A DNA stretch of 64,000 bases from Planctomycetota bacterium (GCA_003669585.1 QWOQ01000005.1:124001-188000), one strand, 5' to 3'; shown: positions 36,201 to 44,577, counted from the stretch's first letter. A program made the numbers and translations. Notes: a model not told the origin generated them from the letters alone.

Positions 36201-36739
36201 TGCATCGTCAGCCCTTCATTTTTGGTGGAATACGCCTTATCAAGAATGGGCTTGAGATCCGGATTCTTTTCGACACACTCGTCCTTTTCAGCGCGCGTCG
36301 GCACGCGCTCGCCGAGGATCAACCAAGCAATGGGCCGATTCGCAGCGCTCGAGGTATTGATCACCGGCTCGTCAACATCTTCGGGATAGCTGGCGACCTG
36401 CGAGAGCTTGGTGTTGACTTTGAGCAGCGCTTCACTCACGTCGATGCCGACGGGAAACTCCAGCGTGATCCGCCCCATCGAGTCCATGCTTTCGGAAGTC
36501 ATCTTCCGCACGCCTTCGACGCTCTTCAGCTGCTCCTCCTGCTCGTGGATGATCTGTTTTTCCACTTCTTCGGGGCTGGCACCGGGCCACGCCGTTTCGA
36601 TGGTCAGCGTGGGGACTTCCACTTCCGGCGTGAGCTGCATCGGCATCGTGAAGACCGACAGAATGCCGAACAATAAGAGCAGGATCACGCCCACTGTGAC
36701 TTTCACAGGGTTATGCACAAAGATCGAAATCACATTCAT
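33206..36739 (-). CDS. RND-family efflux transporter inner-membrane pump
   Basis: A 1177-residue resistance-nodulation-division pump with the standard duplicated layout: TM1 at the N-terminus (TVGVILLLLFGILSVFTMP), a large periplasmic loop, TM2-7, then a second half starting near residue 610. The family block GLAFAVGMLVDNAIVMLENI in TM4 carries the proton-relay Asp. The first loop has an insertion of about 70 residues (ERVPTRAEKDECVEKNPDLK onward) not found in AcrB-type pumps, and the C-terminus carries about 70 hydrophilic residues. With the adaptor gene upstream it would form an efflux or lipid/solute export pump; an outer-membrane TolC-type partner is not in the window. The preceding marR gene suggests inducible expression. 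Confidence 0.92.
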   Translation of the reverse strand: MNVISIFVHNPVKVTVGVILLLLFGILSVFTMPMQLTPEVEVPTLTIETAWPGASPEEVEKQIIHEQEEQLKSVEGVRKMTSESMDSMGRITLEFPVGIDVSEALLKVNTKLSQVASYPEDVDEPVINTSSAANRPIAWLILGERVPTRAEKDECVEKNPDLKPILDKAYSTKNEGLTMHRLKELAEKEPRIKAWMPKDRDVTTLRKFAEDYIESALERVDGVSNANVLGGREEELQIVVNPEHLAARGLTMNDIRLALRGQNEDTSGGDYWEGKRRYVVRTLGQFRSPEQVENAIVARRDGVPVYVRDIAKVVEGYKKPDGIVKRFGTTSIAINVQRGVGENVLDVMKGVRVATKDLNEDILRNNELQLVQVYDETDYIYSAMNLVSDNLFWGSIFTFVTLLVFLRSGWSTVIIFAHIIISTVGAFLVMAALGRSLNVPALGGLAFAVGMLVDNAIVMLENIFRRYQRGEDPETAAVKGAGEVWGALLNATLANLAVFIPVLFIRDEAGQLFRDIAISISAAVALSMLVAVAVVPTAAMRILKKHKRDREGNVILTVPNPHRERRYGVGGVVDLLMLPIRMILGVADRVAEWMVALLIGINRTLQVGLLPRIILVCGVVAASCVLTWMLLPKVEYLPSGDRNLVFGIIIPPPGYNLDHLLKMGNLVEEELRPFWDVESTDPDVISGKKLVIDDFFFVARNRQVFIGARALDPTRAKDLVGVIQKVGDKLPGTFLIAKQASLFEQGLTGGRTVDIEITGPDINQLVALGGQIFGQLKGSPDARGLMPAAQIRPTPSLDLANPEMRIYPKFEQAADLRMSAQELGYAVDALVDGAYATDYYKGGEKIDLRIVGEDRFANSEQSLQTVPIATPSGQLVPLEALADIRLEPGPEQVNHRTRQRAITLEVSPPPEMPLELAMDMITKQVIRPLQASGQLKGGYRISLEGTADKLRSAWQSLRWNLVLAVVITYLLMAATFESWVYPFVVIMTVPLGAVGGFAGLWLLNMWVLQPLDVLTMLGFIMLVGTVVNNPILIVEQSLIHFHDDHMSIGDAVIESVRTRIRPIFMTTIGGLVGLLPLVLAPGAGSELYRGIGAVLLGGLLISTAVTLVFVPALLSVMIELQQLILGTRRRDHSSDVPGSNLPRSGEDRPISGTSAMDGRATDGPWVASTTPCPSSST

Positions 36740-36814
36740 AATTCAGGCTCTCGTCACGGGCAGGCGACGGTGAGTTATTTCAGGCAGGTGCTCGGCAGAT
36801 GCTGATAAACAGGT

Positions 36815-38077
36815 TTACGGAAAGCTGATCTGAATTGGCTCGGCGCGCACTTCCATCCCGGGGCGCAGGCGTTCATTTCCTTCAACAACGACAATGTCAC
36901 CTGCATTGAGTTCATTCGCGCCCACACTCACCCATTGACCTTGCGCAACGCCCAGCGTCACAGGTACAGGCCGCACGGTGCTTTTGCCGCCAGCGGTCTC
37001 GACAACATAGATCACCGGAGTGCGACCACCGATGGAGATGGCATCTTTGGGAACGAGCGGGAGCGGCTTCTCATCGCCGACGGGAAGCGTCACGCGTGCG
37101 AACATGCCGGCCTTGAGAAGCGGGCCGCGCTCGTCCACAACGTTTTCGACGCGGACTTTCACTGGAAAGGTGCGAGCTCGCGCGTCGGCTTGGGGATTGA
37201 TGATCGCAACTTTACCCACGAAGCGCTGACCGTGCAGTGCGTGAACTTCGACATTGCCCATCACGCCGGGCGTGAGCTTGGTGACGTAATCTTCGAGCAC
37301 TGCGATTTCGACATCGACGCTGCCGAGTTCGGCGATTTCGGCAGCTTTATCGCCTTGCATCAGCCACTGGCCCACTTCGGTGAACTCCGCCGTAACCCAA
37401 CCGTCGAAGGGCGCGAACATGGTATGGCGATCGAATTGTTCGCTGATGCGTTCGACTTCGGCTTGTTGAACCGCGACACGGGCCCGCCATTGTTCGCGCT
37501 TTTGTTCCCAGGAAGTGCCGGTCAGCAAACGCAAGACGGCGGTCGCATTATTCTCGGTCGCGTGCGCTTGCTGCTCGAGACTCAGCGCTTCTTCGAGGGC
37601 TTCTTTCGTGATGGCGTTGGCTAATTGCTTTGCACGTTCGGCCTTGGCATGTTGAAAGCGACGATTGGCTTCGGCAATGGCCACTTGAGCTTTTGCCTGC
37701 GCGATTTCATCTTGCAGCGAGTTCTCCATTTCGGCGAGAGCTGCCTTGCGAACTTCGAGCTCGGCTTCGGCGGCCCGCTTTTCAGCGCCAATGATGCCGC
37801 GGCGGAGATGCGCGATGGGTGCACCCTTTTTGACGAAGTCGCCTTCGTTGACGAGATATTCTTCCACCCGGCCCGGTGCAGCGCTGCCAACGACGCTTTT
37901 GCGCAAGGGCATGACCGTGCCAACGAAGCTCTTGGGTTCGTCGAGCGTTTCTACTCGCGCAGTGGCGACAAACACACGCGGCGCTGGAGGAGCGGCGGGG
38001 CCTTTGGGCGCTTGCGCAAAAAGCGGCGATGTCATGTTGAAGAGCAGCGTAAATGCGATTGCAATGGTGCGATTCAT
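36815..38077 (-). CDS. RND efflux periplasmic adaptor (membrane fusion protein)
   Basis: A 420-residue exported adaptor with a signal peptide (IAIAFTLLFNMTSPLFAQ), a lipoyl-like half-motif GSAAPGRVEEYLVNEGDFVKKG near residue 60, a long alpha-hairpin (about 85-200, rich in Ala/Glu/Gln), the returning half-motif MFAPFDGWVTAEFTEVGQWLMQGD and beta-barrel and membrane-proximal domains. Such proteins connect an RND pump to an outer-membrane channel. The start at 38077 overlaps the marR stop codon (ATGA), so translation is coupled to the regulator; the frame running to 38281 lies inside marR and is discarded. Seventy-five bases separate it from the pump gene. Confidence 0.93.
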   Translation of the reverse strand: MNRTIAIAFTLLFNMTSPLFAQAPKGPAAPPAPRVFVATARVETLDEPKSFVGTVMPLRKSVVGSAAPGRVEEYLVNEGDFVKKGAPIAHLRRGIIGAEKRAAEAELEVRKAALAEMENSLQDEIAQAKAQVAIAEANRRFQHAKAERAKQLANAITKEALEEALSLEQQAHATENNATAVLRLLTGTSWEQKREQWRARVAVQQAEVERISEQFDRHTMFAPFDGWVTAEFTEVGQWLMQGDKAAEIAELGSVDVEIAVLEDYVTKLTPGVMGNVEVHALHGQRFVGKVAIINPQADARARTFPVKVRVENVVDERGPLLKAGMFARVTLPVGDEKPLPLVPKDAISIGGRTPVIYVVETAGGKSTVRPVPVTLGVAQGQWVSVGANELNAGDIVVVEGNERLRPGMEVRAEPIQISFP

Positions 38078-38532
38078 GAGACTGTCTCCAGAGCAGAAAG
38101 CCCCTGGTTGATGTTCTTTTGCACTTGATTCAATAATCGTTTGAGTGTCGCCAGTTCGCTGGGCTTCATCCCATGAGTTGCCCGTGCCCGCACGCGTTTC
38201 ACGCACGCGACGATCTTCGTCCAGACCGGCTTGGCCGACGGTTGTGGGTGAATCAACTTTCGCCGGCGATCGTTGTGGCAAGCGAGGCGCTTGATCCAGC
38301 CGTCGCGTTCCATGCGATCGAGAATGCCGACGAGGGTGGCCGGCTCCAGATGCATCCGCTCGGCCAGTTCGGCTTGAGCGAGCGGCCCTTCGAGCGCGAG
38401 AAAGCCGAGCACCTGGGCCTGCCGGTACGTAATGCCGGTTGGCGCGAGTTCTTCGTTAATCGCCCGCTGATATTTGTGCGCCGCGGTCATGATCCAAAAC
38501 CCGACGCTATTCTCGAAGTCGTATTCAAGCAC
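38074..38532 (-). CDS. MarR-family transcriptional regulator
   Basis: A 152-residue MarR-type winged-helix repressor with GTG start and the common N-terminus MLEYDFENSVGFW. The recognition region reads LAQAELAERMHLEPATLVGILDRMERDGWIKR (residues about 52-83, shown here as two parts: LAQAELAERMHLEPATL then VGILDRMERDGWI), followed by the wing with HNDRRRKL. MarR dimers usually repress their own operon and release DNA on binding phenolic or other small compounds. It is the first gene of the marR-adaptor-RND operon and overlaps the adaptor gene by four bases, so it most likely regulates the pump. A pair of direct repeats lies just upstream. Confidence 0.92.
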   Translation of the reverse strand: MLEYDFENSVGFWIMTAAHKYQRAINEELAPTGITYRQAQVLGFLALEGPLAQAELAERMHLEPATLVGILDRMERDGWIKRLACHNDRRRKLIHPQPSAKPVWTKIVACVKRVRARATHGMKPSELATLKRLLNQVQKNINQGLSALETVS

Positions 38533-38540
38533 GGGAATGG

Positions 38541-38578
38541 TTTCCGTACAAATGGTAAGCGCCCTAACGATTTCCGTA
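38541..38578. promoter_or_regulatory. Direct repeat upstream of marR, possible operator
   Basis: TTTCCGTA occurs at 38541-38548 and again at 38571-38578, 30 bases apart (about three helical turns), starting 8 bases upstream of the marR start codon. Its position fits an autoregulatory binding site; MarR sites are usually palindromic, so this remains tentative. Confidence 0.3.
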
Positions 38579-38629
38579 TATTAGATATGCCGCTTCCAGA
38601 ATGCAAGGTCCGACGTACTGGTGAGACGA

Positions 38630-38839
38630 CTACCAGTTCGATTCCTCCGACGTATACCCATGAACCCGATAAACTTCTTGCGCCTGATACTTCGTCAGCT
38701 TCTTCTGGCGAATGAGTTCACGGGCCAGTTCCTCGACATCTTTTCGGGATGCTTTGGGTGGATGAAGTCCGTCCTTGAGCGTATCGCCAGCAAGAATCTT
38801 GCTGTCTTCAAGCTGCTGAACGAATTCTTTGAGCTTCAA
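38630..38839 (-). pseudogene. N-terminal fragment of a planctomycete Ser/Thr protein kinase
   Basis: The 69 codons match the helical N-terminal extension of planctomycete Ser/Thr kinases: LKEFVQQLEDSKILAGDTL, then DVEELARELIRQKKLTKYQ followed by AQEVYR. In intact kinases this is directly followed by the glycine-rich loop of the kinase domain; here the frame ends seven codons after YRVHGY with a stop and no kinase domain follows. The frame begins with TTG and lacks a convincing ribosome-binding site. It is a truncated relic (or, less likely, a free-standing small protein). It lies in the 750-base gap between marR and the MFS gene. Confidence 0.65.
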
Positions 38840-39094
38840 GATAAAGTTTTTTACCTGCCGTATGGCGAGGGTTTTAGTCCAAGAAATATCTCCAGCGACG
38901 AGGCTCCCTCCACCATCAATGTTATCCGGATCAGAGGTTTTGTCGCGGATTGACCTGCCCCTTAAACACCACCAGATTCTCTCTCTGAAAGTGGTGCCGA
39001 TTCAAGGATGGGCAATTTTTACTACATCGATTTGAACTCGAGAAGCCAGGAAATGCCTCGCGATCGCTACGTCGATCGCTCATCGCGGGTTCAA

Positions 39095-39129
39095 CGCTTG
39101 TGGAAGTGCCTTTGACCGGGCTATCTTTT
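39095..39129 (+). repeat. Dispersed 35-bp motif, copy A (upstream of MFS operon)
   Basis: Starts with CGCTTGTGGAAGTGCC and continues TTTGACCGGGCTATCTTTT. It is 152 bases upstream of the MFS start and in the same orientation. This is the most divergent copy at its 3' end (CTATCTTTT instead of CTATCCTTT). Confidence 0.85.
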
Positions 39130-39281
39130 GCGTTCGGGACAATAGTGACTGTTCTTGAGTCTTGGTGTCGAGTCCATACTGACTTTTGTGGTTCGCTCTA
39201 CATCGCGAGTCGAAGCGGTCTTCGATTCCCAGTCACGATTCATCTGCTGGAACAAGACTCCAGTTTTCAACGGAATCTTCC

Positions 39282-40619
39282 ATGCACGAGTCCTTACGAT
39301 CTCCTTCATCGTCTACCGACACTGCAATTGTTTCGGTCTCCTCTCGCGAGGCGACTTGTCTGAGCGAACTTTCCCCCCAACAGGTAAAGTCGGGTCTTGC
39401 AGCCTGGCTGGGCTGGTTGTTTGACGGACTCGACATGCACTTGTACGTGCTGGTGGCGACTCCGTTTGTGGCGGAATTGTTGGGAGTCACCAATCAGAAA
39501 GACCCGCAGGTTGGCTACTACAGCTCGTTGATTCAGGCTGCGTTTCTGATCGGCTGGGCCTTGGGAGGAAGCTTCTTTGGCCGTGTCGCTGATCGTGTGG
39601 GTCGCAGTCGGGCTCTCATGCTGACGATCCTCACCTATGCCGCATTTACCGGTCTCTCGTTCTTTGCACAGACGTGGTGGCATCTGCTCATCTTTCGATT
39701 TTTGGCGGCGCTCGGCATCGGGGGCGAGTGGGCTGTCGGAGCGGCGCTACTGTCCGAGACGTGGCCGCGTCGCTGGAGGCCGTGGATGGCTGCTGTCCTT
39801 CAAACGGGAGTGAATCTCGGTGTGATGCTGGCGGGTCTGGCGATCTTTTTGCTGGCAGACTATCCGAAGCGAACGGTGTTTCTGGTGGGAATTCTCCCGG
39901 CACTGTTAGTGCTTTGGATTCGACAAGCCGTCCCGGAGCCGGAGGAGTGGCATGCGGCCAAGCAGCAGTCTTTGGACTCGCCGCCGAAGTTTCTCGATCT
40001 CTTTCGCGGAGATGTCCGTCGCACGACAGTGCTGACGCTGATCGTCTGCACACTCTCTTTGACGGGGCATTGGGCCTTTCTGTTCTGGCATCTGCAACAT
40101 GTGAGAAACCTTCCGGAAATCAGCCAATGGGCCGATGCAGAGAAGAGCCAGTTGATTAGCCAGATGGTGTGGGTGGTGATGCTGATGTCGATTGTGGGGA
40201 ACTTTCTGGCTGGATTTATGGCTCAGTGGTTGAAGTACCGGACGGCCATCGCACTGCTGTTTCTGGGGTACTTTGTGTCGATGACGGTCACCTACTCCAC
40301 CCCTCGCGATCACCATGCGTTATGGTATTGTTTTGTCCCCATCGGGTTGTGTCATGGGTGCTTCGCCCTGTTCACGATGTATTTGCCGCCGTTGTTTCCC
40401 ACGTTACTCAGGACGACTGGAGCCGGTTTCTGTTACAACTTTGGCCGCATCGTGGCTGGAGTGGGGACGGTGTTCTTTGGACTCTTTTCCAAGGTCGGCG
40501 ATTCGCGGCTCGCTCTGTTTTATGCGGGTTTCCTTTTTCTGCCTGCTGCATGTTTTGCCATTCTGTTGCCCGAGCCTCCTGCCGAACCATCGATAATTCC
40601 TCCCCGAACAGTTGAGTAA
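39282..40619 (+). CDS. MFS transporter (sugar-acid/anion type)
   Basis: A 445-residue major facilitator with twelve predicted membrane segments. The cytoplasmic loop 2-3 signature is visible as GRVADRVGRSRAL near residue 110, and the first segment reads GLAAWLGWLFDGLDMHLYVL, as in MHS/aromatic-acid or sugar-acid importers (the Asp in FDGLD is characteristic of that group). The first 35 residues are Ser/Thr-rich and hydrophilic. The ATG at 39282 is chosen as the first ATG before the family-like region; a GTG/TTG-type extension upstream is not supported. One base separates its stop from the NHL-type gene, followed by an MDR dehydrogenase, so uptake and oxidation of one substrate is likely. Confidence 0.88.
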   Translation: MHESLRSPSSSTDTAIVSVSSREATCLSELSPQQVKSGLAAWLGWLFDGLDMHLYVLVATPFVAELLGVTNQKDPQVGYYSSLIQAAFLIGWALGGSFFGRVADRVGRSRALMLTILTYAAFTGLSFFAQTWWHLLIFRFLAALGIGGEWAVGAALLSETWPRRWRPWMAAVLQTGVNLGVMLAGLAIFLLADYPKRTVFLVGILPALLVLWIRQAVPEPEEWHAAKQQSLDSPPKFLDLFRGDVRRTTVLTLIVCTLSLTGHWAFLFWHLQHVRNLPEISQWADAEKSQLISQMVWVVMLMSIVGNFLAGFMAQWLKYRTAIALLFLGYFVSMTVTYSTPRDHHALWYCFVPIGLCHGCFALFTMYLPPLFPTLLRTTGAGFCYNFGRIVAGVGTVFFGLFSKVGDSRLALFYAGFLFLPAACFAILLPEPPAEPSIIPPRTVE

Positions 40620-40620
40620 G

Positions 40621-41649
40621 ATGAAAAGTTCTTTCCCGTCGACTGCGGCCTCTGGCAATTCTGCAGGAGCGTTTCGCTACGACGCACACGACCACTGGGC
40701 GCAGCTGCCGCACGGTTGGAGTTGGAATGAAGTCACTGCAGTGGCTGTGGATTCCCAAGATCGAGTCTTGGTATTCAATCGGGGAGATCATCCAGTGCTG
40801 GTCTTCGAACGCGACGGAGCGTTCGTGACTTCTTGGGGCGAAGGAGCCTTCGCCCGCCCGCATGGGATTACGATCGGTGCGGATGATTGTGTCTACTGCA
40901 CGGATGACCTCGATCATACTGTCAAGAAATTCACGCCCGACGGACACTTGTTGATGACTCTGGGTACGAGCGGAAAACCCTCGAATACCGGGGCGACGAG
41001 CATTGATTATCGCACGATTTGTCACGCTGGTGAGCCGTTTTATTTTCCGACCAATATCGCATTGGCTGCCGATGGAGCAATCTATGTGACGGATGGGTAT
41101 GGCAACGCTCGCGTTCATAAGTTCAATGCCGATGGCCAGTTGCTGTTCTCGTGGGGAGAGCCAGGCAGCGATCCGGGACAGTTTCGTGTCCCGCATGGGA
41201 TCGCGATTGATCGCGAGGGACAGGTCTTCGTGGCGGATCGCGAGAATAGCCGCATCCAGGTCTTCTCGCCCACCGGGGAATTCCTTCGTGAGATGACGAA
41301 CATGGCGCGTCCGTGTCAGGTTGTATTCGACGCAGCGGGCAATCTCTACGTCGCTGAATTGGGATACCGCGCAGGCATGTGGCCCGGCACCACCGCTCCG
41401 TCGCCGGATGCGACCGGGGGGCGAGTGAGCATCTTCGCCTCCGCTGGCCAATTACTGGCTCGTTGGGGCGGGGGTGAGAACCCGACAGCTCTCGGAGACT
41501 TCTTCGCCCCACATGACATTCGTGTCGATTCCCACGGGGATGTCTACGTGTCGGAAGTCGTCATGTCAGCGGGCGGGAATCGCGGACTGGTTTCACCGAC
41601 CTGTCACAGTCTTCAGAAGTTCACGCGGCGACACGATACGATGGAATGA
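40621..41649 (+). CDS. NHL-repeat (peptidyl-amidating lyase-like) propeller protein
   Basis: A 342-residue protein made of NHL-type beta-propeller repeats, e.g. WNEVTAVAVDSQDRVLVFNR (near residue 35), RPHGITIGADDCVYCTDD (near 82), VPHGIAIDREGQVFVADREN (near 195) and APHDIRVDSHGDVYVSEV (near 300). This architecture is often labelled peptidyl-alpha-hydroxyglycine alpha-amidating lyase from general propeller similarity. There is no signal peptide, so it is cytoplasmic. It lies between a transporter and an alcohol dehydrogenase; an intracellular lyase or lactonase step on the imported compound would fit, but no specific catalytic residues can be asserted. Start ATG at 40621, one base after the MFS stop. 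Confidence 0.83.
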   Translation: MKSSFPSTAASGNSAGAFRYDAHDHWAQLPHGWSWNEVTAVAVDSQDRVLVFNRGDHPVLVFERDGAFVTSWGEGAFARPHGITIGADDCVYCTDDLDHTVKKFTPDGHLLMTLGTSGKPSNTGATSIDYRTICHAGEPFYFPTNIALAADGAIYVTDGYGNARVHKFNADGQLLFSWGEPGSDPGQFRVPHGIAIDREGQVFVADRENSRIQVFSPTGEFLREMTNMARPCQVVFDAAGNLYVAELGYRAGMWPGTTAPSPDATGGRVSIFASAGQLLARWGGGENPTALGDFFAPHDIRVDSHGDVYVSEVVMSAGGNRGLVSPTCHSLQKFTRRHDTME

Positions 41650-41700
41650 TCTCGTACTCCTTGCGACGATTCACGGTTCATCCACGAGAGGCACAGACCA

Positions 41701-42795
41701 ATGCGAGCATGGCGTTTTTACGGGTTCGGTGATTTTCGTCTCGAAGAAGTCGCTCCACCCGAGTTGCGACCGCGGCACGTGCTTGTGGAACCATTGTGCG
41801 TCCAGCCCAGCGTGACAGAGGCCCAGCTGGCGTTTGGGATTCCGACATTGGCGTATGATCGTGTCAAACGACGACTCGAAGCCGATGCTCCACTCCAGTT
41901 GTTTGGACACGAGTTCTGTGCCCGCATCATTGAAGTCGGTCCCGGTGTGACTCGCTTTCATGTCGGCGACCGTGTGGCGGCCCGTGCAAAGCTGCCGTGT
42001 GAGCAGTGCCTCTTGTGTTTGAGTGAGCGGAGTTCACTCTGTCGCACAGGTCCCGTGATCGGTTTCGACCAGCCGGGTTGTTTCAGTGAGATTGCGCTGC
42101 TCCCTGAGATTTCTCTGGTGCGTGTCGATGACAGCATCTCGGACAGCGAGGCCGCTTGCCTGCAATCTCTGAGCGATAGCGTGGCTGCAGTCGAGACCGC
42201 TCAAATTCAGATTGGCAATTCGATCGTGATCTTCGGTCAGGGCAGCATGGGGTTGGAGTGTTTGCAGATCGCAAGGATCAGCGGAGCAGGGCGAGTTATT
42301 ACGGTCGACGTGCGTGACGAGTCGTGCCGTATGTCGAAGGAGTTGGGGGCTGACTACGCTCTTAATGCAACCCGGTGCGATGTCGTGGCTGAGATTCGCA
42401 ACTTGACCGATGGCATTGGAGCTGACGTCGTATTTGAGTGCGCTGGAGGAAGTCCCAAGCAAGGGCTGGCTGGAACGCAAACGCTGCGGCAGGCCATCGA
42501 TACCGCGCGATCTGGCGGCAAGGTTATCGGGGTCTCCTGGTTCGGTGGTCCGCTGGAACTCGATGTCGATCTCCTGCGTGAGCGCAGCTTGCGCTACATT
42601 TTTCCAGACATCAGCACGCAGGCCCATCTCGAACACACCGTCCGCCTCGTCGCTTCGGGGCGGGTCAACCTGCGTCCCACGATTACGCACGTCTTACAGG
42701 GGATTGAGTCGGTGGCCGAGGCCTTTGAGATCACCGCGAACAAAGGCAAATACAAGGCGATTAACCCGGCCCAGGTGATGTTCCAGCGAGGATAA
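41701..42795 (+). CDS. Zinc-dependent medium-chain alcohol/polyol dehydrogenase
   Basis: A 364-residue MDR-superfamily dehydrogenase. The catalytic-zinc region is GHEFCARIIEVG (His, Glu), the structural-zinc loop is complete (CEQCLLCLSERSSLC, four Cys with spacing 3-3-8), and the Rossmann motif GQGSMGLECLQIA follows near residue 180. The position of the first catalytic Cys, normally in a CGSD-type motif near residue 40, is occupied by a VQPSVTEAQ segment (residues 37-45), so zinc coordination at the active site may differ from textbook enzymes. It oxidises a secondary alcohol or polyol with NAD. A GAGAGG ribosome-binding site lies about ten bases upstream. It is the third gene of the MFS-NHL-MDR unit. 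Confidence 0.88.
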   Translation: MRAWRFYGFGDFRLEEVAPPELRPRHVLVEPLCVQPSVTEAQLAFGIPTLAYDRVKRRLEADAPLQLFGHEFCARIIEVGPGVTRFHVGDRVAARAKLPCEQCLLCLSERSSLCRTGPVIGFDQPGCFSEIALLPEISLVRVDDSISDSEAACLQSLSDSVAAVETAQIQIGNSIVIFGQGSMGLECLQIARISGAGRVITVDVRDESCRMSKELGADYALNATRCDVVAEIRNLTDGIGADVVFECAGGSPKQGLAGTQTLRQAIDTARSGGKVIGVSWFGGPLELDVDLLRERSLRYIFPDISTQAHLEHTVRLVASGRVNLRPTITHVLQGIESVAEAFEITANKGKYKAINPAQVMFQRG

Positions 42796-42969
42796 ATCTA
42801 CCCATGCCCTGCCTGCGAGAAGTCACCGGAACCGTCATGCGTTCGCAGCGGTGCAGCCCGCCAGCAGGAGCCGTTTCACTTCGAATTCGAGGTTCGCAAG
42901 CAGACGAAGGCTAGGGATCGCTTCGTACGCGTGAAGATAAGAACCTGACACACCTCGGCGAACTGCTCC

Positions 42970-42987
42970 GTGCCGTGAACGGCCTCA
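42970..42987 (+). repeat. Upstream module shared by motif copies B and D
   Basis: GTGCCGTGAACGGCCTCA occurs here and, on the other strand, at 56511-56528. In both places it precedes the 35-bp core by 23-35 bases, and a shared CGTCAACCG-CCAA block directly abuts the core. Copies B and D therefore belong to a longer repeat of about 85 bases. Apart from this and copy B, the gap 42796-43148 shows no other feature. Confidence 0.8.
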
Positions 42988-43022
42988 ACCTTCACCCAAT
43001 CGACCGTTCGTCAACCGGCCAA

Positions 43023-43056
43023 CGCTTGCCGAAGTGTCGTTGACCGGGCTATCCTT
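43023..43056 (+). repeat. Dispersed 35-bp motif, copy B (upstream of exported Gfo/Idh gene)
   Basis: Reads CGCTTGCCGAAGTG, then TCGTTGACCGGGCTATCCTT. It ends 92 bases before the Gfo/Idh start codon at 43149, same orientation. It shares the CCG variant (instead of TGG) with copy D. Confidence 0.85.
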
Positions 43057-43148
43057 GGCTCCGCATTCGTTCGTCGTCTCCTTTCATTCGTCGGGCACTT
43101 CCAGATTTGTCTTTGGATTCGTCTCACCATCTTACAAAGGAGAGCCAC

Positions 43149-44219
43149 TTGATCCGTCACCTCATCACACTCGCAACGTTGATCGTCTTGGGACTTTTCT
43201 CCACCGTAAGTGTCCAAGCTGCGGATCTGATTCGCATCGGAATTCTCGGCATCGATAACTATGGGTCGGTCGCGTACACGGAATTTCTCAACAAGCCGCA
43301 TGCCGAGGGAGTCTTCGAGGGGATGCGAGTCGTCGCCGCGTATCCCATCGGCAGCGATGACTACCCAGAGAGCAAGACGCTGGGAGACAAGTGGAAAGAT
43401 CAGCTCTCGAAGATGTATCAGACTCCGAAAGACCCGAAGGACGCGGTGCCGCCGATCGATTGGGTCGATTCGCTCGACGAACTGTTGAAGCGCGTCGATT
43501 GCGTGATGATCTTCAGCCTCGACGCTCGACTGCATCGCAAACAGGCGGAATCGGTGCTGCGAGCAGGTAAGAAACTTTTTATCGGCCGGCCGTTGGCGTC
43601 TTCGCCGGAAGATGCGGTCGCGATCATGAAGCTCGCCGCCGAAACAAAGACCCCGTGCTGGAGCGGTTCACAGCATCGCTTCAGCACCGGCTTCGCCGGG
43701 ATGGTCAATCATCCTGAAGTCGGCAAGGTGATCGGCTGCGATGTCTATGGTGGCTGGGATCCGAAGACTCCCGAAGTGGATAAGTTCTGGCTTCCGCTGC
43801 ATAGCCTCGAAACGCTCTACACGATCATGGGGGGACCGGGCGTCGTGTCAGTGACGTGTGCTTCGACGCCAACCACCGAATCCATCACCGCCACTTGGAA
43901 AGACGGCCGCGTCGGAACGTACCGAGGCATCAAAGAGGGAGCGGTCAAATACAGCGCGACGGTCTTCGGCGACAAAGGAGTTTCGACGGCTGGCATCTAC
44001 GGCCACGGCATCCCGGTCATGGGAGTTGTCCCGACGAACGACGAATACGTCGGCTACAAACCGCTGGCCACCGAGATCGCCAAGTTCTTCAAGACCGGCC
44101 AAGTCCCGGTCCAGCCCGGCGAAACGCTGGAGATCTTCGCTCTGATGCAGGCCGCCGAAGAAAGTAAAGCCAAAGGCGGAGCCGTCGTGCCGCTGAAGAA
44201 CCTTTGGGAAACGAAGTAA
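43149..44219 (+). CDS. Sec-exported Gfo/Idh/MocA-family protein with altered EKP motif
   Basis: A 356-residue exported oxidoreductase-like protein. The signal peptide is LITLATLIVLGLFSTVSVQA; the mature Rossmann domain starts with LIRIGILGIDNYG, giving GIDNYG where GxGxxG is usual. The family's catalytic EKP is replaced: the corresponding segment reads KKLFIGRPLASS, so the lysine is an arginine and the glutamate a glycine. Export by Sec means the protein would have to bind its cofactor outside, which together with the altered motifs suggests a non-redox role such as sugar binding. The TTG start at 43149 is strongly supported by AAAGGAGAG eight bases upstream. It appears to be a single-gene unit behind motif copy B. 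Confidence 0.85.
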   Translation: MIRHLITLATLIVLGLFSTVSVQAADLIRIGILGIDNYGSVAYTEFLNKPHAEGVFEGMRVVAAYPIGSDDYPESKTLGDKWKDQLSKMYQTPKDPKDAVPPIDWVDSLDELLKRVDCVMIFSLDARLHRKQAESVLRAGKKLFIGRPLASSPEDAVAIMKLAAETKTPCWSGSQHRFSTGFAGMVNHPEVGKVIGCDVYGGWDPKTPEVDKFWLPLHSLETLYTIMGGPGVVSVTCASTPTTESITATWKDGRVGTYRGIKEGAVKYSATVFGDKGVSTAGIYGHGIPVMGVVPTNDEYVGYKPLATEIAKFFKTGQVPVQPGETLEIFALMQAAEESKAKGGAVVPLKNLWETK

Positions 44220-44449
44220 TCGTCGGCGAGTTGCTCCCTTGATTTGCATTCCGAGCGTCGTTGAACACCCGATGTGGCATTTCGTGTTAGTTTCCAATCG
44301 CCTTGAAAATCTCAATTGCGGGAGCAACTGAGCTACGTTTATTTGTCGTCTGCAACCGCGGTGAAGACAGCCGCATCGAGAGAGTCCGCGAGGTGCAGCC
44401 GCGGCACTTTGGCCGGCAACTGGGCCGGCCCGGCTCGTCATCGGTCACG

Positions 44450-44484
44450 CGTTTGTGGAAGTGCCGTTGACCGGGCTATCCTTT
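44450..44484 (+). repeat. Dispersed 35-bp motif, copy C (upstream of MNT-HEPN pair)
   Basis: Reads CGTTTGTGGAAGTGCC, then GTTGACCGGGCTATCCTTT. It ends 200 bases before the nucleotidyltransferase start, the greatest distance of the five copies, with no other gene between. The rest of the gap 44220-44684 holds only the candidate promoter listed separately. Confidence 0.85.
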
Positions 44485-44577
44485 GGCGAACGTCTACACG
44501 CTGCTGTCGAAGAACTCCGGCCAGACGCATGCGCCGCCGAGCTGCGTCCCATTCCATACGCGGATCAGGCAAGACGA

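Noticed and set aside
39095-39129. Sigma-54 promoter as an explanation of the 35-bp motif.
   Set aside because: The -24/-12 pattern (TGGCAC-N5-TTGCA) is not present in any copy.
40408-41451. 347-codon minus-strand frame.
   Set aside because: It is antisense to the end of the MFS gene and most of the NHL propeller gene, both well supported.
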